Source: Sequoia sempervirens (lineage: Eukaryota; Streptophyta; Pinopsida; Cupressales; Cupressaceae). From it: DNA of 64,000 nucleotides. The DNA lies in NCBI GenBank assembly GCA_007258455.2, contig VDFB02252616.1, forward strand, positions 117,568,128 through 117,632,127, read 5' to 3'. This document shows, one piece after another, positions 35,235 through 47,449 of this stretch. The position numbers were made by a program, and so were the translations under genes. Under the pieces are notes generated by a model, which had not been told where the DNA came from, ran no database searches, and saw only the letters and a list, made by a program, of their open reading frames with translations. Numbering within the stretch: position 1 is the stretch's first letter; each line of letters opens with the position of its first letter.

Positions 35235-37065
35235 GAAATGGGAAGGGTTGTGGAGCATGGGCGGGAAAAGCATAATTTCAAATCTCTAAATAATGGAGCA
35301 GGCCGTGGAGCAGGATCTAAGGAATCCCAAGCTATATCAGTGCACGTTCTGAGTGTGGAGAAAGGTAAGGTTGAATCTGATGAGAAGGACACCGAAAACA
35401 AAATCCAGGTGGACCGAGGAGGAAAGATAAATCTGGGGGGTCCCCTGAAGGTCAACAAGGCAGAAAAGGAAAAATTTCCAATGAGGTGGTAGGGACCGTT
35501 GAAAGGGAAGGAGCAAAGAATAAAACTTGGGCTTCGTTGTTTGGTATCAAACCAAATGGTAAATTGATTTTCCCTCTAGTGAGTAATCATTCTAACCCAA
35601 TGAAAGGTAAGTTTGTCATCTTTGTCCCTGACCCTATTATTGATCATAATATTTCTTTGATGGAAAAAGTCCTGGTTGGAAAGTTTATGGGCCCTAGACC
35701 AAATGTTGAGGTGGTCAGGGAATTTGTTAAAAATAAGTGGAGAACAAATGGGAAAGTTACTGTGGCTGCTCTTCCTAGAGGCTTCTTTTCCTTTGAGTTT
35801 ACCTGCAAGGAGGATATTTTGGATGTGAGGAGTGGAGGACCCTAGGTCATTGGGAAATCTTCCTTGGCCCTAAAGAAGTGGACCTCCCGATGTCTGGACC
35901 TTTCTGAATCTATCTTTGAGAATGTTCTAGTTTGGCCTAGACTCCCGGGTCTCCCTCTGGAAAATTGGAATGAGGACATTTTCAACGACATTGCTAGTTC
36001 CTTTGGTGAACTTCTTTCTATTGGACCTATGACAACGGCTAGAAAGCAGTTGGTGTTTGCATGAATCTTCATAGGAGTTTCACAGAGTGTTGACCTTCCT
36101 TCTTTAATAGATATTCAATCTAAGTTGGGAACCTGGATGCAAACTATAGAGTTTGAATCCATTCCCTTTGCCTGCTTCAAATGTAGGAAAATAGGGCATT
36201 GGGCTAAGAAAGGCCCATTAAATGTTAGTAAAGAAAAATAAAATCACCTGTCCAACCCTAAGACTATCTGGAGAAAGAAAAATGATGGGGAAGGACAAGC
36301 AAGCAATACTAGTGAGGAGGCTAGTAGGAAAAATGAAACTCATAGGAATACCTCTGACAATATTGATGAAACAAAATCTAAGGACCCTAATGCGCAGACT
36401 AATCACCAAACAAGAGCAAAAAATAATGATGGCCCTAGGGAAGATGAGGATAGAACTTTTGAAAATATGGAGGAAGGGAAAAGGGATGAGGACTTTGTTT
36501 CCTCTCCTCTTAAGATCTTACCAGAAGATAAAGAAAATGGGTTTCCTAGATTGGAGGACATTCTTATCTAGGGTTTGTCTTTGGATATTGGAATTCCAAT
36601 CATGAATGTGACCTCTGTTGAATGTTCCACTTTGAGTGACCCTCTTAATCTCTAGGAAAAAACAACCCCAGATTTTGTAAAGGACACCTTTGAGGATCTG
36701 AGCCAGAATACCAAACTTTCGAGTGAAAATATGAATCAGCCTAGGAATGGCCTAATGGATACCCTCCCTTGGGAGAAAAGAAGAATGTATGACAAGGAAT
36801 GGGAATCTAGCAGAGAGATGGAGAGCCAAGAAGATACTGACAGGGAAGAAGTCCTCTCTCATTCTAAGAAAAATAAGGAGAAAAGAAAACATCAAAATAC
36901 TTTGAGTAGAGTTGTTACCAGAACAAGAGAAAATGTGGATTGTGGAACCACTAAGCTTGGCTAGGGCAGAAGATCACGAAAATGGAAAAGAGAGCATGAA
37001 AGCTTTCAGGATATAGCAGATGGTTTTCAAAAGACCCTTCCAAAGATCCTCCAATCCCCTGGTAA
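35235..37065 (+). pseudogene. LINE ORF1 (DUF4283-like RNA-binding protein with zinc knuckle)
   Basis: The protein begins MGRVVEHGREKHNF and shifts frame near 35470. The DUF4283-like part spans about 35500-36060: WASLFGIKPNGKLIFPLV, GKFMGPRPNVEVVREFVKNK, VLVWPRLPGLPLENW. A knuckle follows near 36165: CFKCRKIGHWAKKG, in which the fourth ligand Cys of CX2CX4HX4C is Gly. The C-terminal third is acidic and lysine-rich (36222-36964), with stops. In plant LINEs this protein binds the element RNA. Confidence 0.88.
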
Positions 37066-40000
37066 GATATGAAGATTATGTCCTAGAATGTAAGAGGGCT
37101 CAATAGCCTTCAAAAGAGGGACATTTTGCACAATTTTGTTAGGGATCATAAACCTAATATTCTCCTCATCCAAGAAACTAAAATGCCTAAAGAAAAGGTG
37201 GAGAAGATCAAAATGTTTTAGAATTGTGCGATGCAAGGAAACATTTCAGATGGTGCGTCAGGAGGCATTGCTACCGTTTGGACTAGAACCTCATTAAAGG
37301 GGAAGCTTTGTTACAGAGGAACAATAATGTGGCTAATAAATTCACACATATTAGAGATAACTTTAGCTAGATTCAGTTGAACATCTATGCTCCCAACGGG
37401 AAAGGAGCTAGAAAATCTTTGTGGAATGAGCTCTCTGCTTTCTGCAGGATTTTTAATGATGACCATTGGATAGTCAAGGGAGACTTTAATACTCCCCTTT
37501 TGAAAGAGGAGAAATTTTGAGGTTCTCGGGTGAACCAAGAGAGTAAGTCTGATCTTTTCGATTTCATCAACAACAAGGAGCTAATTGATATCGACTTGCA
37601 AGGGGCTCAGTATACATGGTTGAATAGAATAACTGGTAAGGAACTAATTCAAGTTAGGTTAGATAGAACTTTAATTTCTCATCAATGGCTTTTAATCTAT
37701 TTTTTCTCTCTTAAAGCTCTTTCCAGAACTGGGTCGAATCACTTTCCCATAAGTTTTGTGGTAGACCCTATAAAGGTGAAGAAAAACTCACCCTTTATAT
37801 TTGAAAGAATTTGGTTGTCCCATCCCCTAATCTCTGAAGAAATTAGGAAATGGTGGAATATTGATGTTTTGGGCACTGCTATGTTCAGAATTGCTAAAAA
37901 AATGAGAGAAGTCAAACACAATTTAAGAATATGGAAAAAATAATCCTTTAGAAACATCTTTGGCATAAAATTTGAACTTCAAATGAAGCTTGCGGAGATC
38001 CAGGACAAAATCCAGAAGGAAGGATACATTGAAGATAATAAGGATAGAGAAAATGAGTTGCTGGTTAAGTTGCATGACATAATAGAAAAAGAGGAGGAGT
38101 TATGGAGGAAGAGATTGAGGGTTTTATGGCTCTCTACTAGAGATTGAAATACAAGGTACTTCCATTTATCTGCTTCAAAACATAGGGCTTCCAATATAAT
38201 CACTTCCATATAAGTTAATGGTACTAGATTTGAGGAAGAGGAAGACATCAAAAAGCAATTTGTCCTCTTCTATAATAACCTACTTTCAGCGAATGGGGAA
38301 ATCAATCAAAATGATCAAAACTTTTTATTAGAGGCCATCCCTAAGGTTGTTGTTAGGGAAGATAATGAAAATCTTGTGGCCATCCCCTCTATGGAGGAAA
38401 TCAGGAAAGCAATCTTTTCTTTTGAAAGAAACAAGGCCCCTAGGCCTAATGGATTTCCTATCTTCTTTTTTCAATGGTTTTGGGATATTTTGCAAAATGA
38501 TGTAGTGAATGTTGTTAAGGAATTATTTGGTTCCAGAAGGCTCCTTAAGGAACTGAATGCTACTTTCATGGTCCTTATTCCTAAGAAACCAGGGGCAATG
38601 GAGTTTGAGGCATTCAGACCCATTAGTCTTTGCAAATCTCTTTATAAAATCATTTCTAAGGTGTTGACTTCAAGGATCCTTTCTATCCTTCCTTCATTGA
38701 TTTCCTGTCAGTAGAATGGTTTTATTCTTGGAAGGAAAATATTAGACTCAATAGTCACAGTCCATGAGAGTATCCATTCACTTGTGGAATCTAAAACTAA
38801 AGGGTTTCTTCTCAAGTTGGACATCTCCAAAGCATACGACTGTGTTGACTTGGAGTTTTTATTCAAAATCCTAAGGGGTTTTGGCTTCAGTAGTAGAGTC
38901 ATTCAACTAGTGAATTAGTTGGTTACAATGGTTTCCAAAACTATCATTGTTAATGGATCTCCCTCTCGATTCTTTCAAAATTCAAGAGGTTTAAGATAGG
39001 GTGACCCTATTTCACCTATTCTTTTTACTATAATGGCTGAAAGCCTAGGAAGGAATCTTAAGAGATTGATCAAACAGAGGTCCCTTGTTGGTCTTAGTCC
39101 TTCTTCCATGAATCTGATATGTTCTCACCAACAGTTTGTTGATGACACTATGCTAATAGGTAGATCTTATGTGAACAAGGCTAAGACTTTGAAAAAAAAA
39201 TTTGTTGTGTATGAGAAGGCGACTTGGCAAAAGGTCAATAGATAGAAGAGTTCAATCTTTTTCTTCAATACCCTTGAGCATAGATAGGTCAAGATTGCTA
39301 GAATCCTTGATTGCAGGGTGGAATCCTTACCTTCTTCTTATCTTGGACTTTTTTATTCCTTAAACCTCCAGATTCCTTTTGGTGCTCTTTGGTTGATAGG
39401 TTTAGAAAGAAGTTGGCAGGTTGGAAAGGAGCTCTTTTGAGCCAAGCTGGAAAAATTTAGCTTCTTAAAGTTTCTCTTTAGAATCTCCCAATTTATCCTT
39501 TAAGCCTATTCAAAATCCCTGCTAAATATGCAGAGGCCTTTGAAAAGATCCAGAAAAGATTCCTTTGGTTTGGAGTGGAGGAAAGAAAGAGAATGCCTCT
39601 TATAGGGTGGGATTTTGTTTACAGATTGAAAACCTTGGGGGGTTTAGGTCTCAGAAAAATAATAATTCTTAATAATACTCTCCTAGCCAAACACATATGG
39701 AGATCTTTCTCGTCTGGCAGAGAATGGAAAGATATTTTAAGAAGTAAATATATGGATAATCATATGACCCTCAAAGCTCTGCTGGAATATCCTATCCTCC
39801 CATGTGGTTTAGCTTGTTGGAATGATATGATTGCTAGTAAAAAAAATCTGGAATTAGGGATAGGATGGCACATCAGAAGTGGCAATCAAGCTAGATTTTG
39901 GGAGGATAAATGGCTCTTTAAGGAATCCCTTATTAATATTGAAAGATTCAATAGATGGGAAAAGCAATGTAAATTTTCTTTTAGGGAACTTGTCAAAGAT

Positions 40001-41280
40001 TACTGGTATCAAGGAGACTGGGTGATTTTATGTGTGATTGGTCAGGAGTTGGCTCAACTTCAATCCTCCTTAAAGGTTGTCAACCTGGGACAAAATCAGC
40101 AGGATGACACTCTTGTCTAGATGGATAACCCTTCAAGTAACTACTCTGTCTCTTCGGTTGTCTCTTTGTTGTCCCTTTCTCAAGCCCCCCCTCCCTTCTG
40201 GTCTAAAGCTTTGATTAAACACTTGACTTAGAAATTCAATATATTCTTCTGGATAATACTTTAGAATAAAGTTTTCACGGTGGAAAATCTTTGTAAATAG
40301 GTATTTCAAATCCCCAATAGATGCTACCTCTGCAAGAGTGAGGTAGAGTCATCCAACCACTTGTTTCTCCACTATCTGTTTGCTTCCTTAAGCTGGGGAA
40401 AATTATTAGCTATTTGGAGTATCTCTTGGGTGTTCCCCCAAACCATTGAAGATTTCTTTTTACAATGGAAATCCCCTACTCAAAATCCCTATATTCGAAG
40501 GTTATGGGCTTTCTTATTCCCTTTTTTTGCTTGAGGAGTGTGGAAGGAACATAATATTAGACTTTTTAGGGACAAGGAGATGTCAGAGAATAATGTCTTT
40601 GAGAAAAAATTTAGGCTTATAAAGGAAAAATTTAATGTGATTCCTCAAAACTCTCTTAACGTGGAAGTTGTGTGCACTCCCTATGATTTAAGGATATAAA
40701 AAGATTGGGATATTAAAGTGGAAATTTCATTTGCTTCCAATCCAGCTAAGAAAAGTAGGGAGGGTGTCCGTTGGACCTTTCCTCCAAATGACTGGTATAA
40801 GGCCAACTTTGATGGAGCTGCGAAGGGCAACCCGAGTATGGCTGGAAGTGGAGGTGTGCTAAGGGATTCAAATGGAAACTTTATGGCAGTTGTGGCTATA
40901 TCCCTTGGCCACCAAACCAACCACGTGGTGGAGGATATAGGAGTTTTTCAAGTTTTAAAGTTAGCTCATAATCTGAATATAAAAAACTTATGGCTTGAAG
41001 GAGATTCTAAAAATATTATTGATTGTCTTTTAGGAAGGACCCCACCCTCATGGTCGATAAAGAATTAGATAGATGAATAAAAGTATATTCTAGACAAATT
41101 TGAAAAAGTAAACATTTCACATGTCTACAGGGAAGCTAACAGCATGGAAAATTACTTTACAAATGAAGGGGTTAGGAAGCAAGGATTGAACACATGCTAG
41201 AATTGTAGGGACTTCAGAACTAAAGTCAGGGCATTACTAGATTATGATGTTACAAATGGGAAAGAGGAAAATACAATTAA
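37066..41280 (+). pseudogene. LINE ORF2: endonuclease, reverse transcriptase, RNase H
   Basis: Endonuclease: NVRGLNSLQKRDILHNF, LLIQETKMPK near 37160-37190, GDFN near 37483, and SNH near 37735 in place of the usual SDH. RT: KAPRPNGFPIFFFQWFW near 38430, FRPISLCKSLYKIISKVL, LKLDISKAYDCVDLEFL near 38815, and FVDDTML near 39135 (FVDD in place of the common F/YADD). Zinc-binding RVT tail around 39575-40400 with CYLCKSEVESSNHLFLH. RNase H: FDGAAKGNPSMAGSGG near 40810 and GDSKNIIDCL near 41000. Several stops and frame changes. In the family ORF2 nicks the target and primes reverse transcription from it. Confidence 0.92.
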
Positions 41281-41447
41281 TGATTAAAGAGAAAGGGGCC
41301 AGGTACATCAAAATCAAGATATTTTATGGGGCCATGTCATGTTACTTAGAATGGAAGAAAAAGTGGCACGCTTTGTGGGTCCATTGGAACAACTGCATAA
41401 TTCTGCAATAGGTTCTCAATGCTAGTAGATTCTGTAGAAAGTAGAAA

Positions 41448-43100
41448 ATGAAAATGGGGGGGAAAGGAAAAGAGTTGAGCCTAAAATCTATGAGGTGCAC
41501 ACTAGGAATGACAAGGTTTGGGAGCAGATTGAAAGAGGTGGGTTGGTTCCATATCTAGAAAAACTTCATGGGCCCAATTCTGTGGCTATGGACTACTTCG
41601 AGAAGAACTAGAACAATGGCGAAATTATTCTCTTTGGAAGGAAGGTGAAGCTAGATGCGCAAATTATAGGGGAGATTACTAGAATGTCCACTAAGGGCGT
41701 GAAATTTTATTGCGACTGAAGGTTCTCTGACGAGGTGATCATCAAATTTCCTAAGAAGGACAAGGAGAAATTAAAACTAGTTAAAATCTCTAATAGCTAT
41801 TTTGAAATTGATACCATGAAGGCATTGTGGAGAAAGGTACGTCGTGTTATAATGGAGTATATCACTCTGAACGAGAGATTTACCAAAGTGTATGGGAATC
41901 ATGTCACCATTCTTAACCACTTCCGCCATAAGGTACTGATTTCTTCGCCTCGCTACTTCTTTTGTTCATTAAGTAATAGCCTTGAGGACCATAAGAAAAA
42001 TCCCAAGAGATACCCTATTCCTCATCCTAGTCTTATTAGGTTAATTTATGAACACTATCAAATCATGCCAGCTTTATCTAAACCTATTGTGTCTACGGAG
42101 TTTAAGGACTATGATATTGATAGTGGGGGTTTGGAGATTCAGCCAAAGAAGGAGAGAATTATTGAAACCCACCCGTCCTCTGAGATTTCTGGTAAGAAAC
42201 CCCAGTCTAAAAAACCCTAGGTTGCTAAAGTTAACCTTGAGTCCTTACCCGACTACTCTTCCCCCTTAAAGAATCTTGTTCTTAAGGGCTCCCCTACAAT
42301 CAAGCTAATTTCCTACTCTGCAGACTCCTTGGAAGGCAAAGCCAAAAACCATGAAACCAGTAGAAATTTTGTACCCTCCCCTCCTGCCTCTTTCAAATTC
42401 AAAGGTACTAGATTTCCTAGCTCCCCCAACCTGGGTGATGTTAATCTCATATTAGACCGGGTTCAGTCTGGTGACATTCTGGCCTCTACTAGAAATGACA
42501 TCAGTGACATTTTCAAGGTCTTAAAGTGGTTCTATCAAGAAATTAATGAGTTCAATCAAAGAAATAGGGCTCTGTATAGTGAGTGGGAGGAGATGGAACT
42601 CAAGTTGGCTGCTCTCAGCAACGAAGAAGGGAAATGAAATAAGAATAGTATTGGAAAGAAAGGAGGTGACATTGAGGAAAACTATAATTCTCTGGAAGAG
42701 GAAATGGTTAAAATTAAAAATAACTTGAAAAAATTCATGGAACAAAACCATAAAATGGCTAGGCACAATGCCATTATTATCAATGTTATGTCTGAAAAGC
42801 TGGAAAAAACACAACAGGGTTTGTTGGTTGTTGATTTGGAAGAGAACAAGGAAAGAAAGAATGAGGACTAAGGTATTTCTAAAAGGACCCGATCCAATCT
42901 CAAAAGGAAAGTGCCTCCCACTACGTAGATGGTTCAAATCTTAAAGAGGGGAGTTCAGGATATGAACGAGCTGGAAGTTGAGATTGTTGATCTTTTAAAG
43001 ACTCAAATTTAGTTGTTGCTAGCTTTTTGTCTAGTTTTTGGTTCTATGCCCTTCGTTGGCCTTTTTGATGGCTGTGGGCGTTTACTCTTGTTATTTTAAC
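41448..43100 (+). pseudogene. LINE third ORF, unknown protein
   Basis: Starts MKMGGK at 41448 with an apparent indel in the G7 run, then VWEQIERGGLVPYLEKLHG, NNGEIILFGRKVKLDAQII and GEITRMSTKGVKFYCD. A core follows at 41735-42220: WRKVRRVIMEYITLNERF, NHVTILNHFRHKVLISSPRY, FFCSLSNSLEDHKKN. Then a basic/proline segment and helical coiled-coil stretches (42329-42900), a basic SKRTRSNLKRK, and a hydrophobic end (AFCLVFGSMPFVGLFDG). It resembles proteins often called putative plant transposon protein, as I recall. It lies inside the LINE target duplication, so it travelled with the LINE. It could be an ORF native to this LINE family or a captured gene. Confidence 0.7.
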
Positions 43101-43195
43101 AGCCTTTCCAACTGTGATGTCTCTTTTGACTCTATCTTATTTTGTAAACTTTGTGGTTTTGGGTCCCCGTAAAACCTATTTTTTCCTCTTTCAAA

Positions 43196-43213
43196 AACAT
43201 GAGCTCCCTCCTT
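43196..43213 (+). repeat. LINE target-site duplication, right copy
   Basis: AACATGAGCTCCCTCCTT, same as 35208-35225; the host frame resumes here. Confidence 0.95.
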
Positions 43214-43710
43214 TAGAGTTACGAAAACAAAATGAATCCTTTATTATAATTTCTCAATTCAATCGAGTAGCTATCAAAAAAACCCTCATTGATAATGGTT
43301 CTACCCTTAATGTGTGTAGTGTGAATCTCCTTGATAGATTGTGTGTTGACAAGTCACAAATAAGACCTAATTCCTTATCCATTCAAGGATTTGATAATAC
43401 AATAAAGCAACCACTCAGTGTAATCACTTTTCCTATTATAGTTGGGGTGGCTAGTATGCAAACTCCTATTCATGTCATGCATTATGATCTTTCGTGTAAT
43501 CTTCTTTTAGGAAGACAATGGATTCATGAGATGAATGCAGTGCCTTTGAACCTTCATCGTATAATGAAATGTGTCTATAATAACAACATTTATCAAGTTG
43601 AAGTAGACCCGGAGCCTGAAAGTTGCTTACACCTTGAAAAAGGAACCACAAGTCCTCTGAATACACTAATTCCAACATCCAATATAGAACCTCTTGAAAT
43701 TGAACAATAA
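43196..43710 (+). pseudogene. Tat-like retropepsin
   Basis: The frame entering from HELPPLELRKQNESF continues to TLIDNGSTLNVCSVNLLDRL near 43295, the active-site loop with D-N-G in place of D-S/T-G. Later comes VMHYDLSCNLLLGRQWIHEM near 43475-43540, the LLGRxWIH box. The stretch is open for most of its length. It processes the polyprotein in the family. Confidence 0.9.
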
Positions 43711-43884
43711 GATGAGGAATCTATGTCTAAATTATTTAGTGATGATTGGGGATCCTTAGAATTCACACCTTCATTTATGGGAAAATACATAATCACACAG
43801 ATAAAGGATGAGAAACAAGAACAACCAACCATTATGTCAACTCAAAATTCATAAAAATATTGTCAAGCATCTATCTCCTCTACT

Positions 43885-44127
43885 TTGGAAGAAACTACAA
43901 CATACACAAATTTTTTTGATGAGATAGATTATCAACATCCACCTAATCCAAAGGAAATGGAAAGACTTTATGGCAAAGGTTATGATCTTGTGAAACAATT
44001 GGGATATACTGAAAAAGGATGTGGAAAGCATGAACAAGGTATTCGCATTCCTGTAGAACCTAATACATATAAGACAAAAATTGGGTTGGGATATTCTTTT
44101 TCTAAGTCGACAAAATCCACTCAATGA
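43885..44127 (+). pseudogene. G-patch domain between protease and RT
   Basis: The stretch reads MERLYGKGYDLVKQLGYTEK, GCGKHEQGIRIPVEPN, then KIGLGYSF. The spacing of Gly residues (G...GxG...G.GK...G, then GLGY) fits the G-patch, an RNA-binding motif. Plant Tat polyproteins and betaretroviruses are known to carry a G-patch near protease, as I recall. In this copy one usual Gly of the GxGLG core is Cys. Confidence 0.75.
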
Positions 44128-44133
44128 CCATCT

Positions 44134-44625
44134 TTGAATATCAACACTATTACATGTCAACCAAAACACAATCTCACAATCAAACATCCTGAATTGCTTG
44201 ATATAGATTTTCCACCATCATGGGAGTACGTTGAAAGTGATGAAGCTTTAAAACAAATGTTAGGAGTCTATGATAATACATCCTCTACTACTCCCATGAA
44301 ACGGGTTACTTGTGTTGTGATAATTACCAAGAAAAAAGATAGTGATATCATTGACGAACCATATAATCCTAAAGTTCCTAAGTATAATGCACTCCCCTTA
44401 GGAGATACAATTGATATACTAATGGACATAGATGATAAGGAAAAAGTTATTAAGATTGGGAAGTGTTGTGACGATGAAGAACAAGAGGACACTACAACTT
44501 TACTTCATGATTTTCCTAAAAAAAATTCTTGGAAATATTATGATATACCAGGAATTGAGCCAAAAATTGTGACATACAACATTGTTCTTGCTGAAAATGA
44601 TAAACCTGTTCACCAAAAGATATGA
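44134..44625 (+). pseudogene. Linker before RT
   Basis: Open and acidic: PELLDIDFPPSWEYVESDEA, DEPYNPKVPKYNALPLGDTI and FPKKNSWKYYDIPGIEPKIV. It ends just before NPNIALHVKGQLEKLLDAGF, the start of RT. No domain recognised; length and position match the linker in related polyproteins. Confidence 0.7.
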
Positions 44626-45380
44626 AAAATGAACCCTAACATAGCCTTGCATGTTAAAGGACAACTTGAAAAACTCCTTGATGCAGGTTTCATTCACCCT
44701 ATTGATTATTCTCCTTGGATCTCAAACATTGCCGTAGTTGCTAAACCAGATAATCGTATTAGGGTATTCACAGATTTTCGTGACTTGAATAAAGCCTCTT
44801 TTAAATATGATTTTTTGCTTCATAATATAGACATGATTGTGGATTCAACTGCTGGACATGCTTTGTTGTCATTCATGGATGCATTTTCTAGTTATAATCA
44901 AATCTTTATCAACCCACAAGATCAATACAAAATGGCATTTACAACCATTTGGGGGACGTTTTGTTGGGTTGTGATGCCTTTTGGATTAAAGAATGTCAGT
45001 GCAACTTATCAATGAACAAATAAATTGATATTTCATGATTACATACATTAAATATTGGAAGATTATGTTGATGACATTCTTGCAAAATCCTTAACACGAC
45101 AAGATGATGTAAATGTTCTTCAAAAAATATTTGAATGAATACATAAATATAACATGTGGTTAAATCCAAAAAAGTGTGTCTTTGGTGTAGATAGTGGGAA
45201 AATTTTGGGGTTTGTCATATCTCACAAAGCCATTGAGGTGGACACAAAGAAAATTGATGTCATTATTAACATGCCACCTCCTTAGAACATTTCTCGATTG
45301 CGCACATTACAAGGCTGAATTCAAGCTATTCATCATTTCTTTGCATCTTTAGCCGATCACACATTACCCTTCACACATCT
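44600..45380 (+). pseudogene. Tat-like reverse transcriptase
   Basis: Contains EKLLDAGFIHPIDYSPWISN, RVFTDFRDLNKASFKYDF, FMDAFSSYNQIFINPQDQYK, FCWVVMPFGLKNVSATYQ and, after a stop, LEDYVDDILAKSL near 45055-45090 with the YVDD box intact. The connection domain follows: KKCVFGVDSGKILGFVIS. Several stops (45013, 45049, 45137, 45285). Confidence 0.92.
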
Positions 45381-45850
45381 TCTCAAAAAGGATGTACCTT
45401 TTTATGGAATAAGGATTGTAAACAATCTTTTGAGAGTTTAAAGGAATACCTTGCAACTCCACCCATTTTACACCTTGTTGTGCCAAACAAACCATTTATC
45501 CTTTACATAGCTCCATCATCTCATGCTCTTGCAACATTGTTGGCTCAACAAGATGATCATGGAAAAGAACATTGTGTATTACATCAGTCAAACTTTAATC
45601 GAGTATGAAACTCAATACTCACCAATTGAAAAACAATGATTAGCTCTTGTATTCACTACTAGTAAATTGCGACATTATTTGCTAAATGCTGAAATACAAG
45701 TCATAACAAAATTTGATCCCCTTAAGTATCCTTTTAATAAAACAAACCTTTTCGGATGCTTAGCTAAGTGGGTGATGTTTTTAACTGAGTTTGATCTTAA
45801 ATTTGTTTCACATCAAGCAATCAAAGAAAAATCCTTAACCAATCACTTAG
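45381..45850 (+). pseudogene. First RNase H of the Tat-like element (degenerate)
   Basis: Reads LKEYLATPPILHLVVPNKPF then ILYIAPSSHALATLLAQQDD. The usual catalytic Asp of this segment is absent. After a frame change come SPIEKQ, TTSKLRHYLLNAEIQVITKF and WVMFLTEFDLKFVSHQAIKE. Loss of the first active site is usual in Tat elements, where the second RNase H does the work. Confidence 0.82.
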
Positions 45851-45919
45851 TTGATGCCCCTTCCCCTCTTACTTTACCTAATCATGATTCTTTTCCTAAT
45901 GATAATGTCTTGATCACAA

Positions 45920-46250
45920 ATGTTAAAATATGGGAGTTGTATTTCGATGGATCTAAGTATCGAACAGGTTCTAGTGTTGGAGTGGTATTAATTCTGCCCA
46001 ATAGAAAACATATTCCCTTGTCCTATCGATTAAATTTCCTATGTACAAATAACACATCTGAGTATGAGGCATTAATCGTAGGATTGTGAGCTGCTTTAAC
46101 CATGGGTGCTAAAGATATCAAGATCTTTGGTGATTCACAATTAGTAATCAAACAAATTAATGGGACAATCAAATTAAACATGACAAATTATCAAAATACA
46201 AGGACTTACAATGAAACTATTAGAGAAGTTTGAATCATTCACCATTGATA
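45920..46250 (+). pseudogene. Second (archaeal-like) RNase H of the Tat-like element
   Basis: Contains WELYFDGSKYRTGSSVGVVL near 45932-45990, FLCTNNTSEYEALIVGL near 46035-46085, and IKIFGDSQLVIKQINGTI near 46120-46170. The three acidic catalytic residues (Asp in FDGS, Glu in EYEAL, Asp in GDSQ) are all retained although stops interrupt the frame. Dual RNase H is the defining feature of Tat. Confidence 0.88.
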
Positions 46251-46559
46251 ACATCCTATGAAAATACAATCGACGTACAAATGTGATGGTGAATGCATCC
46301 TCTCTTATATCCCCACATGATCCTTGAATAGACTTCACCTTTTTCATTCACCCAATCATGAAACCTTCGATTGATACCTGATTAGAAGACATTTTAACAA
46401 CTCAAGAAGACTCGAGAGAATAGTATGACACAATATACAATTATTTAAAAGATGGTACCATTCATGAGCCCACAACGAAAAACACTCAAAATTGTTTAGC
46501 AAACTAGCAACCAAATACGTAATTATAGCTAATGTGTTGTATAGAAGATCCTTCAATGG

Positions 46560-47263
46560 TCTCTTACTAAGGTGTCTTAGGGAATCTAAAATTCCTATAG
46601 CCCTTGACTAGGTTCATGTTGGTGCTTGTGGGGGTCATTTTGGAGGATGGTCATTAGTGGGAAAAAACTCATCTGTATGGGATATTATATGGAAAAACAT
46701 TGCTTTGCTTATGTTAAACGATGTCACAAATGTCAATAACATAGAAATTTGACTCATGTCCCTGCTTCTGAGCTTTGTGCCCAAATTCCCATTCAGCCAT
46801 TTTTTAGTATGGGAATTAGATCTCATTGGAAAAATTTCACCACCCTCCACTACTGGACATAATTTATCATAACAGCAACATACTATTTCACAAAGTGGGT
46901 GGAAGCTATTCCTCTTCGATCTACCAATGCTGAAGTAATTTGTCATTCATATTGGAACACATAATTGCTCGCTTTGGACTCTCATCCACAATAGTTTCCA
47001 ACAATGGAACCCCATTTAAGAATAATTATGTAAAGATATTTTTGGACACATTCAACATTCAACATCGATTTTCCACACTGTACTATCCGCAATCCAATGG
47101 ACAAGCTGAAACCACTAATAAGATTCTCGAATAAATCCTAAAGAAAATTGTTAACAAACACCATAAGGATTGGCATACACAATTACATTATGCGCTTTAG
47201 GCTTATCAAACAAGTGTTATATTATCCATGGGAACTACATCCTATAACCTTGTTTATGGTACT
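46560..47263 (+). pseudogene. Tat-like integrase, first part
   Basis: Zinc-binding remnants near 46610-46750 (VHVGACGGHFGGW). Core: WELDLIGKISPPSTTGH after a frame change, then ARFGLSSTIVSNNGTPFKNN in which the second catalytic Asp is Asn, and YYPQSNGQAETTNKILE with the Glu kept. It proceeds to TTSYNLVYGT and is cut exactly after GTACT by the family X element. The rest lies at 54691-55103. Confidence 0.9.
47259..47263 (+). repeat. Target-site duplication of the X element, left copy
   Basis: GTACT; the same five bases occur at 54691-54695. Removing one copy and the intervening 7427 bp rejoins the integrase frame (VYGT followed by DVIMPLELEIP). Confidence 0.93.
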
Positions 47264-47449
47264 TGTTGTGCCCTCAGCACACACGCCCCATTTGGAATGA
47301 AGACCCTTTTTTTTGTGATGTCAGGTCATTTTGTCACTGTCTCATTTTTTGTGGCTCAATTTGGTGTCCTAAGTGGTCAACATGCCTCCAAAGTATCATC
47401 TTGAGCTGACCATGTTTTTTCCCATCCAATTTGGCTAAGTCCTAGTGCC

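Larger units (their letters stand above)
35226..43195 (+). mobile_element. Near-complete plant LINE with three ORFs
   Basis: An 18-bp direct duplication bounds 7970 bp. Inside, in order: ORF1 (DUF4283-like plus zinc knuckle), ORF2 (endonuclease, RT, zinc-binding RVT tail, RNase H), then a third ORF. Variable-length target duplication and this domain order identify a plant L1-type LINE. The 3' end is TTTTTTCCTCTTTCA followed by only a short A run that merges with the duplication, so no long poly(A) tail remains. Insertion was into the Tat-like element between its gag linker and protease. Confidence 0.93.

Noticed and set aside
41735..43100. LINE ORF3 as the gag of the Tat-like element
   Set aside because: It sits just before the protease and looked like gag at first, but it lies inside the LINE target duplication (35208-35225 and 43196-43213), so it belongs to the LINE insertion.
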